Source: an uncultured Lachnospiraceae bacterium
Lineage (GTDB): Bacteria > Bacillota > Clostridia > Lachnospirales > Lachnospiraceae
DNA: 64,000 nucleotides
Direction: 5' to 3'
NCBI GenBank assembly: GCA_910587095.1
Contig: CAJUMJ010000054.1
Coordinates: 1-64,000, forward strand
The notes under the pieces were generated by a model that worked only from the letters and a program-made list of their open reading frames with translations, made no database searches and was not told where the DNA came from. Shown in pieces: positions 8,887 through 16,887 of this stretch (positions are counted from its first letter, which is position 1; every line of letters begins with the position of its first letter). A program made the translations under genes and the position numbers.

Positions 8887-9231
8887 GTGGCAGAGGAGAA
8901 CGAAAAGGACAGACGGGAGCCTGTGGCGGTGCAGGAGGAGAAGGGCACTAATAATAGAAGAAACAATGACACAAAAGTGGGGCTTACCCTGCGCATTGTG
9001 GTGGCAGCGTATGTTTTATATCTGGCTTACGGCCTGATAGAGGGCTTTGGCGAAGCAGCAGGAAACGACAAAATTTTTATCGGAGCGGCGATTGTTGTCT
9101 TTTTGGTTGCCGGCGGCGCAATCTTTATTATATCGGCGAAAAAACTGATCAGGAAGGAGTACAGGGATGCGGAAGAAAGTGCAGAAGGTACAGAAAATTC
9201 AGAAAGTGCACAAGACGAAGAAAAACGGTAA
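8887..9231 (+). CDS. Small two-helix membrane protein with acidic tail
   Basis: 114 residues from a GTG that has ATAGGAGG at ideal spacing; the ribosome site overlaps the last codons and stop of the upstream chemoreceptor. The N-terminus is charged and hydrophilic (about 1-30). Two membrane helices follow (about 35-55 and 65-85), then a basic stretch and an acidic Glu/Ser tail. Its end overlaps the next chemoreceptor by 65 bp. I do not recognise a named family. It resembles the protein at 39232-39570 (hydrophilic N-terminus, Y-x-x-Y-x-A-Y in helix 1, acidic tail), so the two are probably paralogues. Confidence 0.75.
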   Translation: MAEENEKDRREPVAVQEEKGTNNRRNNDTKVGLTLRIVVAAYVLYLAYGLIEGFGEAAGNDKIFIGAAIVVFLVAGGAIFIISAKKLIRKEYRDAEESAEGTENSESAQDEEKR

Positions 9232-10918
9232 AGGTCTTGGAATCCGGCTGAAAATCAACGGTTGTATTCTGGCGACGCTGATTATATTTATCGCGCTGAT
9301 TATGGTTTTGGTGAACAGAGCCAGCGAATATAACGCGCAGTATTCGCAAGTTCTTGACAGTATCAGCAAGGTGACATTTGTTAAGGATAACGTTTCCTAT
9401 TTGGGGCGCACCGTGGTAGTAAAGTGCAGCACCGGCGGGGACCTTGCCACCAGCGGACACGTAGAGATCATGGATACGATGGAGCAGTACGTGGCGGAGG
9501 TTGGCGAGAATATTCCGCAGGAGGCGGAATATTCGGAGATGCGCAACCAGTATGACAAGTTTGCCTCCGAGGCGGGGAAATTTATCGCTTCTTTCAGGGA
9601 GCTTCAGGCGGCCTGCGGAGACACCTACTCTTCGGCCGGCATGAACGCGGCGCAGGATATGAGCGGCAGTATGAGCTTTGTCAGTTCCAGCGCGGAGATT
9701 CTGCTTGCGTCCGAAATTGCCAGAAGCGAGCTTGTGGCGGACGAGATTCAAAGCGGATTCAGAAATATGAGAAATATTATCGTGATCGTTGTTCTTGTGA
9801 CAGCGGTGATTGTGCTTGCGGCGGCTTTTGCACTGACACAGAGTATAACGTCCCCGGTGATCAAGCTGCAAAAGAATCTGATGGTCGTGTCGGAGGGGAA
9901 TCTGACCGAGGAAGATCTCAAGGTAAATGTCAGGGACGAGGTGGGACAGGCGTCCATGGCTTTTAATAAGATGAAAAATAATCTGGTGCATTTAATCAGC
10001 GAGGTGGCGACCAACATGTCGGAGCTAAAGATGGCAACCGCCACGGTGAATAACAGTGTGGATGAAAACGCTCAGGGCGGTACTCGCATCGCCGACGCGG
10101 TGGACGGTATGCTGGCAGCTCTCGAGAGGCAGCAGGCGGAGGTGAACCACGCGCAGACACAGATCGGCGAGATGGAAGATGTTGCGCACAAGGTGGCGGA
10201 TTATGCGGAATCCATTCACGGGAGCGCGGGAAAAACGAGAGACAATGCCAGGGACGGTATGCAGAAGATCATGGCATATGTAGAACAGATGGAGACAGTC
10301 AACCGTTCCATGAAGGAGATGGAGAGCGTTTTTTCCTCCTTCGGAGAGAACACGCGCGGCATGACGGAGGCGCTGGCTTCCATTTCGTCCATCGCTTCAC
10401 AGACGAACCTGTTGTCATTAAACGCTTCCATTGAGGCGGCGAGAGCAGGGGAAGCGGGCAGAGGTTTTGCGGTTGTGGCCACGGAAATCAGGGAACTGGC
10501 GGATAACTCCCAGGCGGCTGCGGCAAAAATCGGTAAGATGATCGATGCGGTGAGCGCGCAGGCGGATCAAATGACGGCTCGGCTGAAGGAGAGTCTGGAG
10601 CAGTTGGAGAGAGGCAACCAGATGACGGGGGAGGCCAGGGCAAGTTTCGAGACTATCACGGACGGCACCGATGAAGTAAACAATAATGTGGAGGACATCA
10701 TAAGCGGAGTGGAGGCTCTGAGCGACCGGATCATGCAGGCCATGGACAGCATGGGAACCATCAAGGATGCGGCAGACGGCAATGTGACTGAAATCAACGA
10801 GGTCAGCGCGGTGGTAACCGAGCAGCAGGCGAACCTGGAAGAGGTTTCCGAGGCTATGGATAAGCTGCTTGGCCTGACTGCAGGAGTGGAGAATCTGGTG
10901 GGTGAGTTCAAGGTATAA
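9167..10918 (+). CDS. Methyl-accepting chemotaxis protein (second of pair)
   Basis: 583-residue chemoreceptor. It opens with a very basic stretch of Lys-Val-Gln-Lys repeats (about 1-20). Helix 1 is about 25-47 and helix 2 about 203-225, with HAMP after it. The signalling tip TNLLSLNASIEAARAGEAG lies near 413-431, followed by GRGFAVVATEIRELAD. The start has AAGGAG upstream although it lies 65 bp inside the preceding small gene, so translation may be coupled. Sensor domain sequence differs from the first receptor. The ligand is unknown. Confidence 0.9.
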   Translation: MRKKVQKVQKIQKVHKTKKNGKGLGIRLKINGCILATLIIFIALIMVLVNRASEYNAQYSQVLDSISKVTFVKDNVSYLGRTVVVKCSTGGDLATSGHVEIMDTMEQYVAEVGENIPQEAEYSEMRNQYDKFASEAGKFIASFRELQAACGDTYSSAGMNAAQDMSGSMSFVSSSAEILLASEIARSELVADEIQSGFRNMRNIIVIVVLVTAVIVLAAAFALTQSITSPVIKLQKNLMVVSEGNLTEEDLKVNVRDEVGQASMAFNKMKNNLVHLISEVATNMSELKMATATVNNSVDENAQGGTRIADAVDGMLAALERQQAEVNHAQTQIGEMEDVAHKVADYAESIHGSAGKTRDNARDGMQKIMAYVEQMETVNRSMKEMESVFSSFGENTRGMTEALASISSIASQTNLLSLNASIEAARAGEAGRGFAVVATEIRELADNSQAAAAKIGKMIDAVSAQADQMTARLKESLEQLERGNQMTGEARASFETITDGTDEVNNNVEDIISGVEALSDRIMQAMDSMGTIKDAADGNVTEINEVSAVVTEQQANLEEVSEAMDKLLGLTAGVENLVGEFKV

Positions 10919-10986
10919 CTGCGCGAACCCTATGTGTTCTGCGCGGATCATCTACCGAATATAAAATATAATATGGAAAGAGACAG

Positions 10987-11024
10987 AAAAGCCGCGGGCC
11001 GGGAAACTGCCTGCGGCTTTTGCG
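10987..11024 (+). terminator. Terminator after the chemoreceptor genes
   Basis: AAAAGCCGC and GCGGCTTTT enclose an inner GGGC/GCCT pair and a short loop. It ends the chemoreceptor unit, 70 bp past the stop. Confidence 0.8.
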
Positions 11025-11136
11025 CAGTGCAGGATGCGTGCCTGCACGCGGGATTGTCTATGAAGGCTTCTTGGCGGCCAACACGAATGAGAGACGCGGC
11101 GTATTCTGAGTCTGTTTATGCGATATGCAGGCAAAC

Positions 11137-11151
11137 TTGTATGCTGTACAA
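11137..11151. promoter_or_regulatory. Operator-like inverted repeat upstream of sugar ABC promoter
   Basis: TTGTA at 11137-11141 and TACAA at 11147-11151, five bases apart, flanked by ACTT on the right. A second copy with the same geometry lies at 11343-11357. Both resemble a widened AraR box, whose half-sites are two bases apart. It is a possible binding site for the AraR-like or another sugar repressor. Confidence 0.45.
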
Positions 11152-11187
11152 CTTTGAAAAGATGTATGTAAAAAGTGAATAAAAAGA

Positions 11188-11216
11188 TTGACATTATTCC
11201 GTCGTATATATATAAT
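11188..11216 (+). promoter_or_regulatory. Consensus sigma-A promoter of chvE-gguA-gguB operon
   Basis: TTGACA at 11188-11193, a 17-bp spacer and TATAAT at 11211-11216: a perfect consensus. It predicts a leader of about 200 nt before the first gene. Such a strong promoter would be expected to need repression, which fits the two operator-like repeats on either side. The leader contains a weak hairpin (GTAAATTG at 11264 with CAATTTAC at 11295). Nothing else is seen in 11025-11421. Confidence 0.8.
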
Positions 11217-11342
11217 GAAAATATCACTTGGAAAAATAGTGGTCAAAATGCACAGAAGGACTTGTAAATTGAGCGACGAATAAGCAAAAACTTCCAATTT
11301 ACGGTTTGCCGAAAAAAATAAAATAATTTAAATGACGGCAAA

Positions 11343-11357
11343 TTGTATAGTGTACAA
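11343..11357. promoter_or_regulatory. Second operator-like inverted repeat, in the leader
   Basis: TTGTA at 11343-11347 and TACAA at 11353-11357, with the same five-base gap and the same ACTT-like flank as the site at 11137. Centre-to-centre distance is 206 bp, spanning the consensus promoter, which would allow looping by a bound repressor. Confidence 0.45.
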
Positions 11358-11421
11358 CTTATCGGAGCATATGGACAAGTTCGCTGGCGAAATCATTTTA
11401 TTAAAGGGAGGAAAAAAGGAA

Positions 11422-12609
11422 ATGAAAAAGAAAGCTTTAAGCACATTTCTGAGCGTAGCAATGGTAGCTTCCATGCTTGTAGGCTGTGGCGGCGGTTCTG
11501 AAGAGGCGGCGGCTCCTGCGGCAGAAGCTCCGGCAGCGGCTGAGGAGGCTCCGGCAGCTGAGGAAGCGGCACCTGCTGAGGATGCGGCTGACGCGGCAGT
11601 GGACGAGGCAGCAGCAGTTACGTCCGGCGGCGGCAAGGTTGGTGTGGCGATGCCTACCCAGTCTTCCGAGAGATGGATCAACGACGGCGCTAACATGAAG
11701 GCACAGCTTGAGTCGCTTGGTTATGAGGTAGACCTTCAGTATGCTGAGGACGATGTACAGATGCAGGTTTCCCAGGTTGAGAATATGATCGCTTCCGGCG
11801 TGAACTGCCTGGTTATCGCTTCTATCGACTCTTCCGCTCTGGTTAATGTAGAGGCTCAGGCGAAAGAGGCGGGCATTCCGATCATCGCTTACGACCGTCT
11901 GCTGATGGATACGGATGCGGTTTCTTACTACGCTACATTTGATAACAAGGGTGTTGGTACCGCAATCGGCCAGTACATTGTGGATAATGCAGGTCTTGAT
12001 CCTGCGGACCCGAAGACCATCGAGTTCTTCATGGGTTCCCCTGATGATAACAATGCGCATATGCTTTACAATGGTCTGATGGAAGTTCTTCAGCCCTATC
12101 TTGATGACGGATCACTGGTTTGTAAGTCCGGCAGAACTTCTTTCGATGACACATGTATTCTGAGATGGTCCCAGGAGACCGCTCAGCAGAACTGTGAGAA
12201 CTATCTGACAGGTTTCTACGCTGACGAGGATCTTGACATCTGCGCTACCGCTTTCGACGGTTTTGCATACGGCTGTAAGGCAGCTCTCGAGGGCGCTGGC
12301 TATACAGAGGAAAACTGGCCTATGATCACAGGTCAGGACGCTGAGCTGATGGCTACCAAGAACATCATCTCCGGCAAGCAGACGATGTCCATTTACAAGG
12401 ATACCCGTCTCCTGGCTGAGAAGTGCGTTACCATGGTACAGGCAGTGCTTGAGGGTGCAGAGCCTGAGATCAACGACACAGAGCAGTACAACAACGGTAA
12501 GATCGTAGTTCCTTCTTACCTGTGCACACCTGTAGCAGTTGACCAGTCCAACTACAAAGAGATCATCGTAGACGGCGGTTACTACACAGAGGAGCAGTTA
12601 GCTGAGTAA
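11422..12609 (+). CDS. chvE: Monosaccharide ABC transporter substrate-binding lipoprotein (ChvE type)
   Basis: 395-residue lipoprotein. Signal peptide with lipobox LVGC (Cys at 22), an Ala/Pro/Glu-rich linker (about 25-65), then a two-lobed periplasmic-binding fold (KVGVAMPTQSSERWINDG; YDRLLMDTDAVSYYATFDN). The family binds arabinose, xylose, galactose or glucose. The ATG chosen starts MKKKALST and has AAAGGGAGG upstream. First gene of a three-gene transporter operon; a hairpin after its stop probably lets it be made in excess of the ATPase and permease. With araA-araD downstream, L-arabinose or another pentose is the likely cargo (inference). Confidence 0.9.
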   Translation: MKKKALSTFLSVAMVASMLVGCGGGSEEAAAPAAEAPAAAEEAPAAEEAAPAEDAADAAVDEAAAVTSGGGKVGVAMPTQSSERWINDGANMKAQLESLGYEVDLQYAEDDVQMQVSQVENMIASGVNCLVIASIDSSALVNVEAQAKEAGIPIIAYDRLLMDTDAVSYYATFDNKGVGTAIGQYIVDNAGLDPADPKTIEFFMGSPDDNNAHMLYNGLMEVLQPYLDDGSLVCKSGRTSFDDTCILRWSQETAQQNCENYLTGFYADEDLDICATAFDGFAYGCKAALEGAGYTEENWPMITGQDAELMATKNIISGKQTMSIYKDTRLLAEKCVTMVQAVLEGAEPEINDTEQYNNGKIVVPSYLCTPVAVDQSNYKEIIVDGGYYTEEQLAE

Positions 12610-12630
12610 TATTTCTAAAGGTATTTTGGA

Positions 12631-12664
12631 GGGCGGCGGCAGTTATGCTGTCGCCCTTTTAAAA
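12631..12664 (+). terminator. Hairpin after chvE, likely partial terminator
   Basis: GGGCG pairs with CGCCC and an inner GCAG with CTGT, loop TTATG, followed by TTTT. Placed between the binding protein and the ATPase gene, as is common for graded expression of transporter operons. Confidence 0.65.
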
Positions 12665-12792
12665 TTTTTACTTCAGTTCGAGGATACGCAGATTCATATC
12701 AAAGCAATCTGCCAGCGATAGCTTTTGTATTTTTCGTTTTGTGGATCTGCATGGCTCCGAACTGGACAATAAAAGAGAAGGGAGTTGGGAAG

Positions 12793-14352
12793 ATGTCGGA
12801 TTACATCTTGGAAATGAACCACATTGTCAAGGAATTTTCAGGTGTCCGCGCGCTGGATGATGTAAATCTGAAAGTGAGACGCGGTGAGATCCATGCCTTG
12901 TGCGGTGAGAACGGAGCGGGAAAATCCACGCTGATGAATGTTCTCTCGGGCGTTTGGCCTCACGGTACATACTCGGGCGACGTTGTGTACAAGGGGGAGG
13001 TCTGTAAATTCCATAATTTGAAGGACAGTGAGGCGAAGGGTATCGTTATCATTCACCAGGAGCTTGCGCTCAGTCCGCTTCTCTCAGTTGCAGAGAATGT
13101 GTTTCTGGGGAACGAACAGTTGGCGGCAAAAGGGGTTATCGACTGGACAAAGACCAGACAGCGTGCACAGGAAATGCTTGCGAGGGTAGGATTGGAGCAT
13201 GAAAACGTGAATGTGCCGGTCAATTCATTGGGCGTCGGCAAGCAGCAGCTTATTGAGATCGCGAAAGCGATGGCTAAAAAGGTGGAGCTTTTGATTCTCG
13301 ACGAGCCTACGGCTGCGCTTAATGACGAGGAAAGTAAGAAGCTTTTGGATATTATGCTGGAGCTTAAGAAACAGGGAATTACCTGTATTATTATCTCCCA
13401 CAAACTAAATGAGATCGAATATGTATCTGACGCCGTGACGATCATCCGCGACGGTAAGACCATCGAGACTCTGATCAAGGGCAAGGACGACATGTCCGAG
13501 GATCGCGTGATCAAGGGAATGGTAGGCCGTGAAATGACCAATCGTTATCCGATCCGTGAGAATGTTAAGATCGGGGACACGATCTTTGAGGTGAAAAACT
13601 GGAACGCTTATCATCCGGACGATCCGGAACGTCAGATTTTGAAAGATATTAATATCAGCGTGAAGGCGGGCGAGGTAGTGGGGCTTGCCGGGCTGATGGG
13701 CGCGGGACGTACCGAATTTGCAATGAGCATATTCGGACACAGCTACGGGCAGAAAATCTCCGGGACAGTCAAGATCAACGGCAAGGAAGTGGAGATGAAG
13801 ACCGTAAAGCAGGCAATCAACAGCAAACTCGCCTATGTGTCGGAGGACAGAAAGGTGTACGGGCTAAACCTGATTGCAGAGATCAAGGAGAATATGGCTA
13901 TTGCCGCGCGGCCGAAGTTTTTCTCCAAACACGGTATTATCAACGGCAACGACGAGATTGTCGCGGCGGAGGAGTATAAAAAGAGGATTAATGTCAAGGC
14001 AACTTCCATCGAGCAGGTGGTAGGCTCTTTGTCCGGCGGTAATCAGCAGAAGGTGGTTTTGGCAAAGTGGATGCTTACGCAGCCGGATGTGCTGATTCTG
14101 GATGAGCCCACACGTGGTATCGACGTGGGTGCGAAATATGAGATTTACTGTGTCATTAACGATTTGGCAAAAGCGGGTAAGGCGGTGATTATCATCTCCT
14201 CAGAGATGCCTGAGATCATCGGCACATGTGACAGGACTTACGTTTTGAACGAGGGACAGATCGCGGGCGAGCTGAATCATGACGAATTGACACAGGAAAA
14301 AATTATGCAGTGTATTATGGCACATAATAGAAAGGGTGATGGAAATGAATGA
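12793..14352 (+). CDS. gguA: Monosaccharide ABC transporter ATPase (GguA/MmsA type)
   Basis: 519-residue double-cassette ATPase. The first cassette has Walker A GENGAGKST and Walker B LLILDEPTAAL with a degenerate signature. The second has a degenerate Walker A (GLMGAGRTE), a clear LSGGNQQK signature and VLILDEPTRG. This asymmetry is normal for carbohydrate-uptake-2 ATPases. The start MSDYILEMN has AAGGGAG upstream. It overlaps the permease gene by eight bases. Confidence 0.94.
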   Translation: MSDYILEMNHIVKEFSGVRALDDVNLKVRRGEIHALCGENGAGKSTLMNVLSGVWPHGTYSGDVVYKGEVCKFHNLKDSEAKGIVIIHQELALSPLLSVAENVFLGNEQLAAKGVIDWTKTRQRAQEMLARVGLEHENVNVPVNSLGVGKQQLIEIAKAMAKKVELLILDEPTAALNDEESKKLLDIMLELKKQGITCIIISHKLNEIEYVSDAVTIIRDGKTIETLIKGKDDMSEDRVIKGMVGREMTNRYPIRENVKIGDTIFEVKNWNAYHPDDPERQILKDINISVKAGEVVGLAGLMGAGRTEFAMSIFGHSYGQKISGTVKINGKEVEMKTVKQAINSKLAYVSEDRKVYGLNLIAEIKENMAIAARPKFFSKHGIINGNDEIVAAEEYKKRINVKATSIEQVVGSLSGGNQQKVVLAKWMLTQPDVLILDEPTRGIDVGAKYEIYCVINDLAKAGKAVIIISSEMPEIIGTCDRTYVLNEGQIAGELNHDELTQEKIMQCIMAHNRKGDGNE

Positions 14353-15517
14353 GAAGAAAAAAGTAGTTAATCTTGACATGAAACAGTACGGTATGTTTCT
14401 GGCGCTTATTGCCATCTATGTTATCTTTGCCATTATGACGGGCGGGAAAAACCTCTCCCCGGCTAACATTAACAACCTGATCATGCAGAACGGCTACGTA
14501 GTCATTCTGGCGATCGGTATGCTGCTTTGCGTATTGACCGGTAACGTCGACCTGGGAGTCGGTTCTGTCGTGGCTCTGACCGGTGCGGCTGCTGGTATTA
14601 TTTTGATTGACTATAAGATGAATATGTGGATTGCGATTCTGGTTGCTCTGCTGATCGGTCTTCTTGTAGGTATGTTTGCCGGTTTCTTCATCGCATATTT
14701 GAGCATTCCGCCTTTCGTTGTGACGCTGGCTACGATGCTGATGGGCCGCGGTCTTACATATACGCTTCTGAAAGCGCAGACAAAGGGCCCGCACCCGGAC
14801 AACTTCGTTTATCTCGGCGCAGGCTTCCTTCCCACGGCGAAGATCGAAGTGGGCGGCGGCACGCTTGATATGGTTTGTATCGTTGTGGCGATTATCGCTT
14901 CCGTTGCGCTGATTCTCAATGAGATCCGCAGCATCAAGACAAAAGAAAAATATAACTTTGCGACGAACCCCATGTGGCAGATCGTACTCAAACTGGCGGT
15001 TATGCTTTTCATCATCTGGTTCTGCTTATACAAGCTGGCACGCTACAACGGGCTTCCCTTCGTACTTGTCATTATGGCGGTGCTGATTGCACTGTACGCT
15101 TTCATTACGAGCAAGACGGTAGCCGGCCGACAGATTTATGCGCTGGGCGGCAACAGAAAGGCGGCAAACCTTTCCGGTATCGATACGAACAAGGTATTCT
15201 TTTGGGTATACACAAACATGGGTATCTTAAGTGCAGTGGCAGGTATCGTCCTCTCCGCACGTAACGCTTCCTCCACTCCGAAAGCCGGAGACGGTTTCGA
15301 GATGGACGCGATCGCTTCCTGTTACATCGGTGGTGCGGCGGTTGCCGGCGGTGCAGGTACAATCATGGGCGCCGTAATCGGTGCGTTCATTATGGGTATC
15401 CTGAACAACGGCATGTCCCTCTACGGCTGGTCTACAGATATCCAGAAGATCGTAAAAGGTGCGGTTCTTCTCGGCGCCGTAACGGTGGATGTACTTTCCA
15501 AGAGAAAGAAAGGCTAA
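14345..15517 (+). CDS. gguB: Monosaccharide ABC transporter permease (GguB/MmsB type)
   Basis: 390-residue integral membrane protein with about ten helices, carrying the carbohydrate-uptake-2 permease pattern (GNVDLGVGSVVALTGA; LGGNRKAANLSGI; GGAAVAGGAGTIMGAVIGA). It ends in a basic tail (SKRKKG). The ATG at 14345 is eight bases after AAAGGG and overlaps the end of gguA, implying coupled translation; earlier in-frame GTG/ATG codons overlap the ribosome site. It completes the chvE-gguA-gguB importer. Confidence 0.93.
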   Translation: MNEKKKVVNLDMKQYGMFLALIAIYVIFAIMTGGKNLSPANINNLIMQNGYVVILAIGMLLCVLTGNVDLGVGSVVALTGAAAGIILIDYKMNMWIAILVALLIGLLVGMFAGFFIAYLSIPPFVVTLATMLMGRGLTYTLLKAQTKGPHPDNFVYLGAGFLPTAKIEVGGGTLDMVCIVVAIIASVALILNEIRSIKTKEKYNFATNPMWQIVLKLAVMLFIIWFCLYKLARYNGLPFVLVIMAVLIALYAFITSKTVAGRQIYALGGNRKAANLSGIDTNKVFFWVYTNMGILSAVAGIVLSARNASSTPKAGDGFEMDAIASCYIGGAAVAGGAGTIMGAVIGAFIMGILNNGMSLYGWSTDIQKIVKGAVLLGAVTVDVLSKRKKG

Positions 15518-15582
15518 TTGACTTGGGATAGTCGAATACAAAGATAGTGCGGACAGCGGGAAAAGCGCAGTCCTTAAAAACG

Positions 15583-15612
15583 AAAGGGCTGCCTGAAAGG
15601 GCAGCCCTTTGC
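15583..15612 (+). terminator. Hairpin between gguB and the AraR-like regulator
   Basis: AAAGGGCTGCC at 15583-15593 and its exact complement at 15600-15610, loop of six bases, ending in TTT. It probably terminates the transporter operon or attenuates reading into the regulator 24 bp downstream. Confidence 0.65.
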
Positions 15613-15633
15613 GGCTATCGGAGAGGATTATAT

Positions 15634-16716
15634 ATGGAAAAGGCCACACCGAAATATTTGGAGCTTGTCAAATGGATCAATGAACAGATCGAGACAAAGC
15701 AGTTAATTCCGGGACAAAAGATGTATTCCGAAAATAAACTCAAGGAAATGTTTGGTGTGAGCCGTCAAACGGTCAGACATGCCATTGACGTTTTGGAAAA
15801 GGAAGGACTCATTCGGAGAATCCAGGGAAGCGGCACTTACATCAATGACAACCGGCTCGCAAATCTGACGAAGCGTATGCGTGTCTCCGTTGTGACAACC
15901 TATGTGGACGGATATATTTTTCCGAGAACCATTCAGGGAATCGAGAGCGTCCTTCTGGAAGCGGGGTATTCCGTCCAGATAGCGTTTACGAATAACCAGC
16001 ATGGACGGGAAAAAACGATTCTGGAGGATATCATCAGCAGGGACGAGGTGTCGGGACTCATTGTGGAACCGACAAAGAGCGGCATACCAAATCCCAATCT
16101 GCGGCTCTACCAGGAGGTCCGCAAGAGACGGATTCCGGTCATTTTTATCAACAGCTATTATCCGCAGTTGAAGATTCCGCATGTGTCGATCAACGACCAT
16201 ATGGCTGGCTGGAAGATGACAAAACACCTGATTTCAATGGGACATAAGAAGATCGGCGGCATTTTTAAGTTGGACGACGGGCAGGGACAGGCACGTTTTT
16301 CGGGCTATATGGACGCGATGATGGACACCGGATTTGAGGTGGAGGACGGACAGGTCGTATGGGTGGACACGGAGGAGAAGCAAAACCTGGAAAGAGTGTC
16401 GGGAAAAGTGCTGGAGCGTTTCAGGGAATGCACGGCGGTATTTTGCTATAACGACGAGGTGGCGTTTGGCCTGCTGGATATTTTTAAAAAAAACGGCGTC
16501 CGCGTTCCGCAGGATATATCGGTGGCCAGCGTGGACGACTCGGAGCTCGCGATTTTGGGTGAGGTAGCTATCACCTCCACCCCCCATCCCATGGAAAGGC
16601 TGGGAGCCAAGGCGGCGGAGAATCTGATCAGGATGATTAAGGATCCTGCCTTTGACGCGAACTACGAGTTTGAGGTGGATGTGGTGCCCCGCAATTCCGT
16701 CAGAAGATTGAAGTGA
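15634..16716 (+). CDS. araR: AraR-like GntR/LacI-hybrid transcriptional repressor
   Basis: 360 residues. The N-terminus is a GntR winged helix (about 1-70: IPGQKMYSENKLKEMFGVSR, then RRIQGSGTYI). The C-terminus is a LacI-type sugar-binding fold (about 78-355: VSVVTTYVDGYIFPRTIQGI; GHKKIGGIFKLDDGQGQ; SVASVDDSELA). This hybrid is diagnostic of AraR, the L-arabinose-responsive repressor. AraR-box-like palindromes lie upstream of araA. The chosen ATG has GAGAGG before it; the upstream in-frame extension reads through the preceding hairpin and is rejected. Confidence 0.88.
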   Translation: MEKATPKYLELVKWINEQIETKQLIPGQKMYSENKLKEMFGVSRQTVRHAIDVLEKEGLIRRIQGSGTYINDNRLANLTKRMRVSVVTTYVDGYIFPRTIQGIESVLLEAGYSVQIAFTNNQHGREKTILEDIISRDEVSGLIVEPTKSGIPNPNLRLYQEVRKRRIPVIFINSYYPQLKIPHVSINDHMAGWKMTKHLISMGHKKIGGIFKLDDGQGQARFSGYMDAMMDTGFEVEDGQVVWVDTEEKQNLERVSGKVLERFRECTAVFCYNDEVAFGLLDIFKKNGVRVPQDISVASVDDSELAILGEVAITSTPHPMERLGAKAAENLIRMIKDPAFDANYEFEVDVVPRNSVRRLK

Positions 16717-16763
16717 AATGTGGCATCTGCCGGGGATTTGCATGTAGAAATAAAATAGAATAA

Positions 16764-16779
16764 GTTAGTATACACAACT
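16764..16779. promoter_or_regulatory. Candidate AraR operator 1 upstream of araA
   Basis: GTTAGTATACACAACT matches 10 of 16 positions of the Bacillus AraR box ATTTGTACGTACAAAT, with the core spacing kept. Its centre is 21 bp from operator 2, two helical turns, which would suit cooperative binding of two dimers. Confidence 0.5.
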
Positions 16780-16784
16780 TGCAT

Positions 16785-16800
16785 ATTTGTATGTACAAGT
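16785..16800. promoter_or_regulatory. Candidate AraR operator 2 upstream of araA
   Basis: ATTTGTATGTACAAGT matches 14 of 16 positions of the AraR box ATTTGTACGTACAAAT. It lies between a TTGCAT (16779) and a TAGACT (16803) that could serve as the araA promoter, so a bound repressor would block RNA polymerase. Confidence 0.75.
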
Positions 16801-16887
16801 AGTAGACTGTAATCAAAGAGGACAGATAAGTTGTGCTAAAAACAACGGCTGCGGAGCAGCAAAACAAAAAGAAAGAGAGGGTATTTC

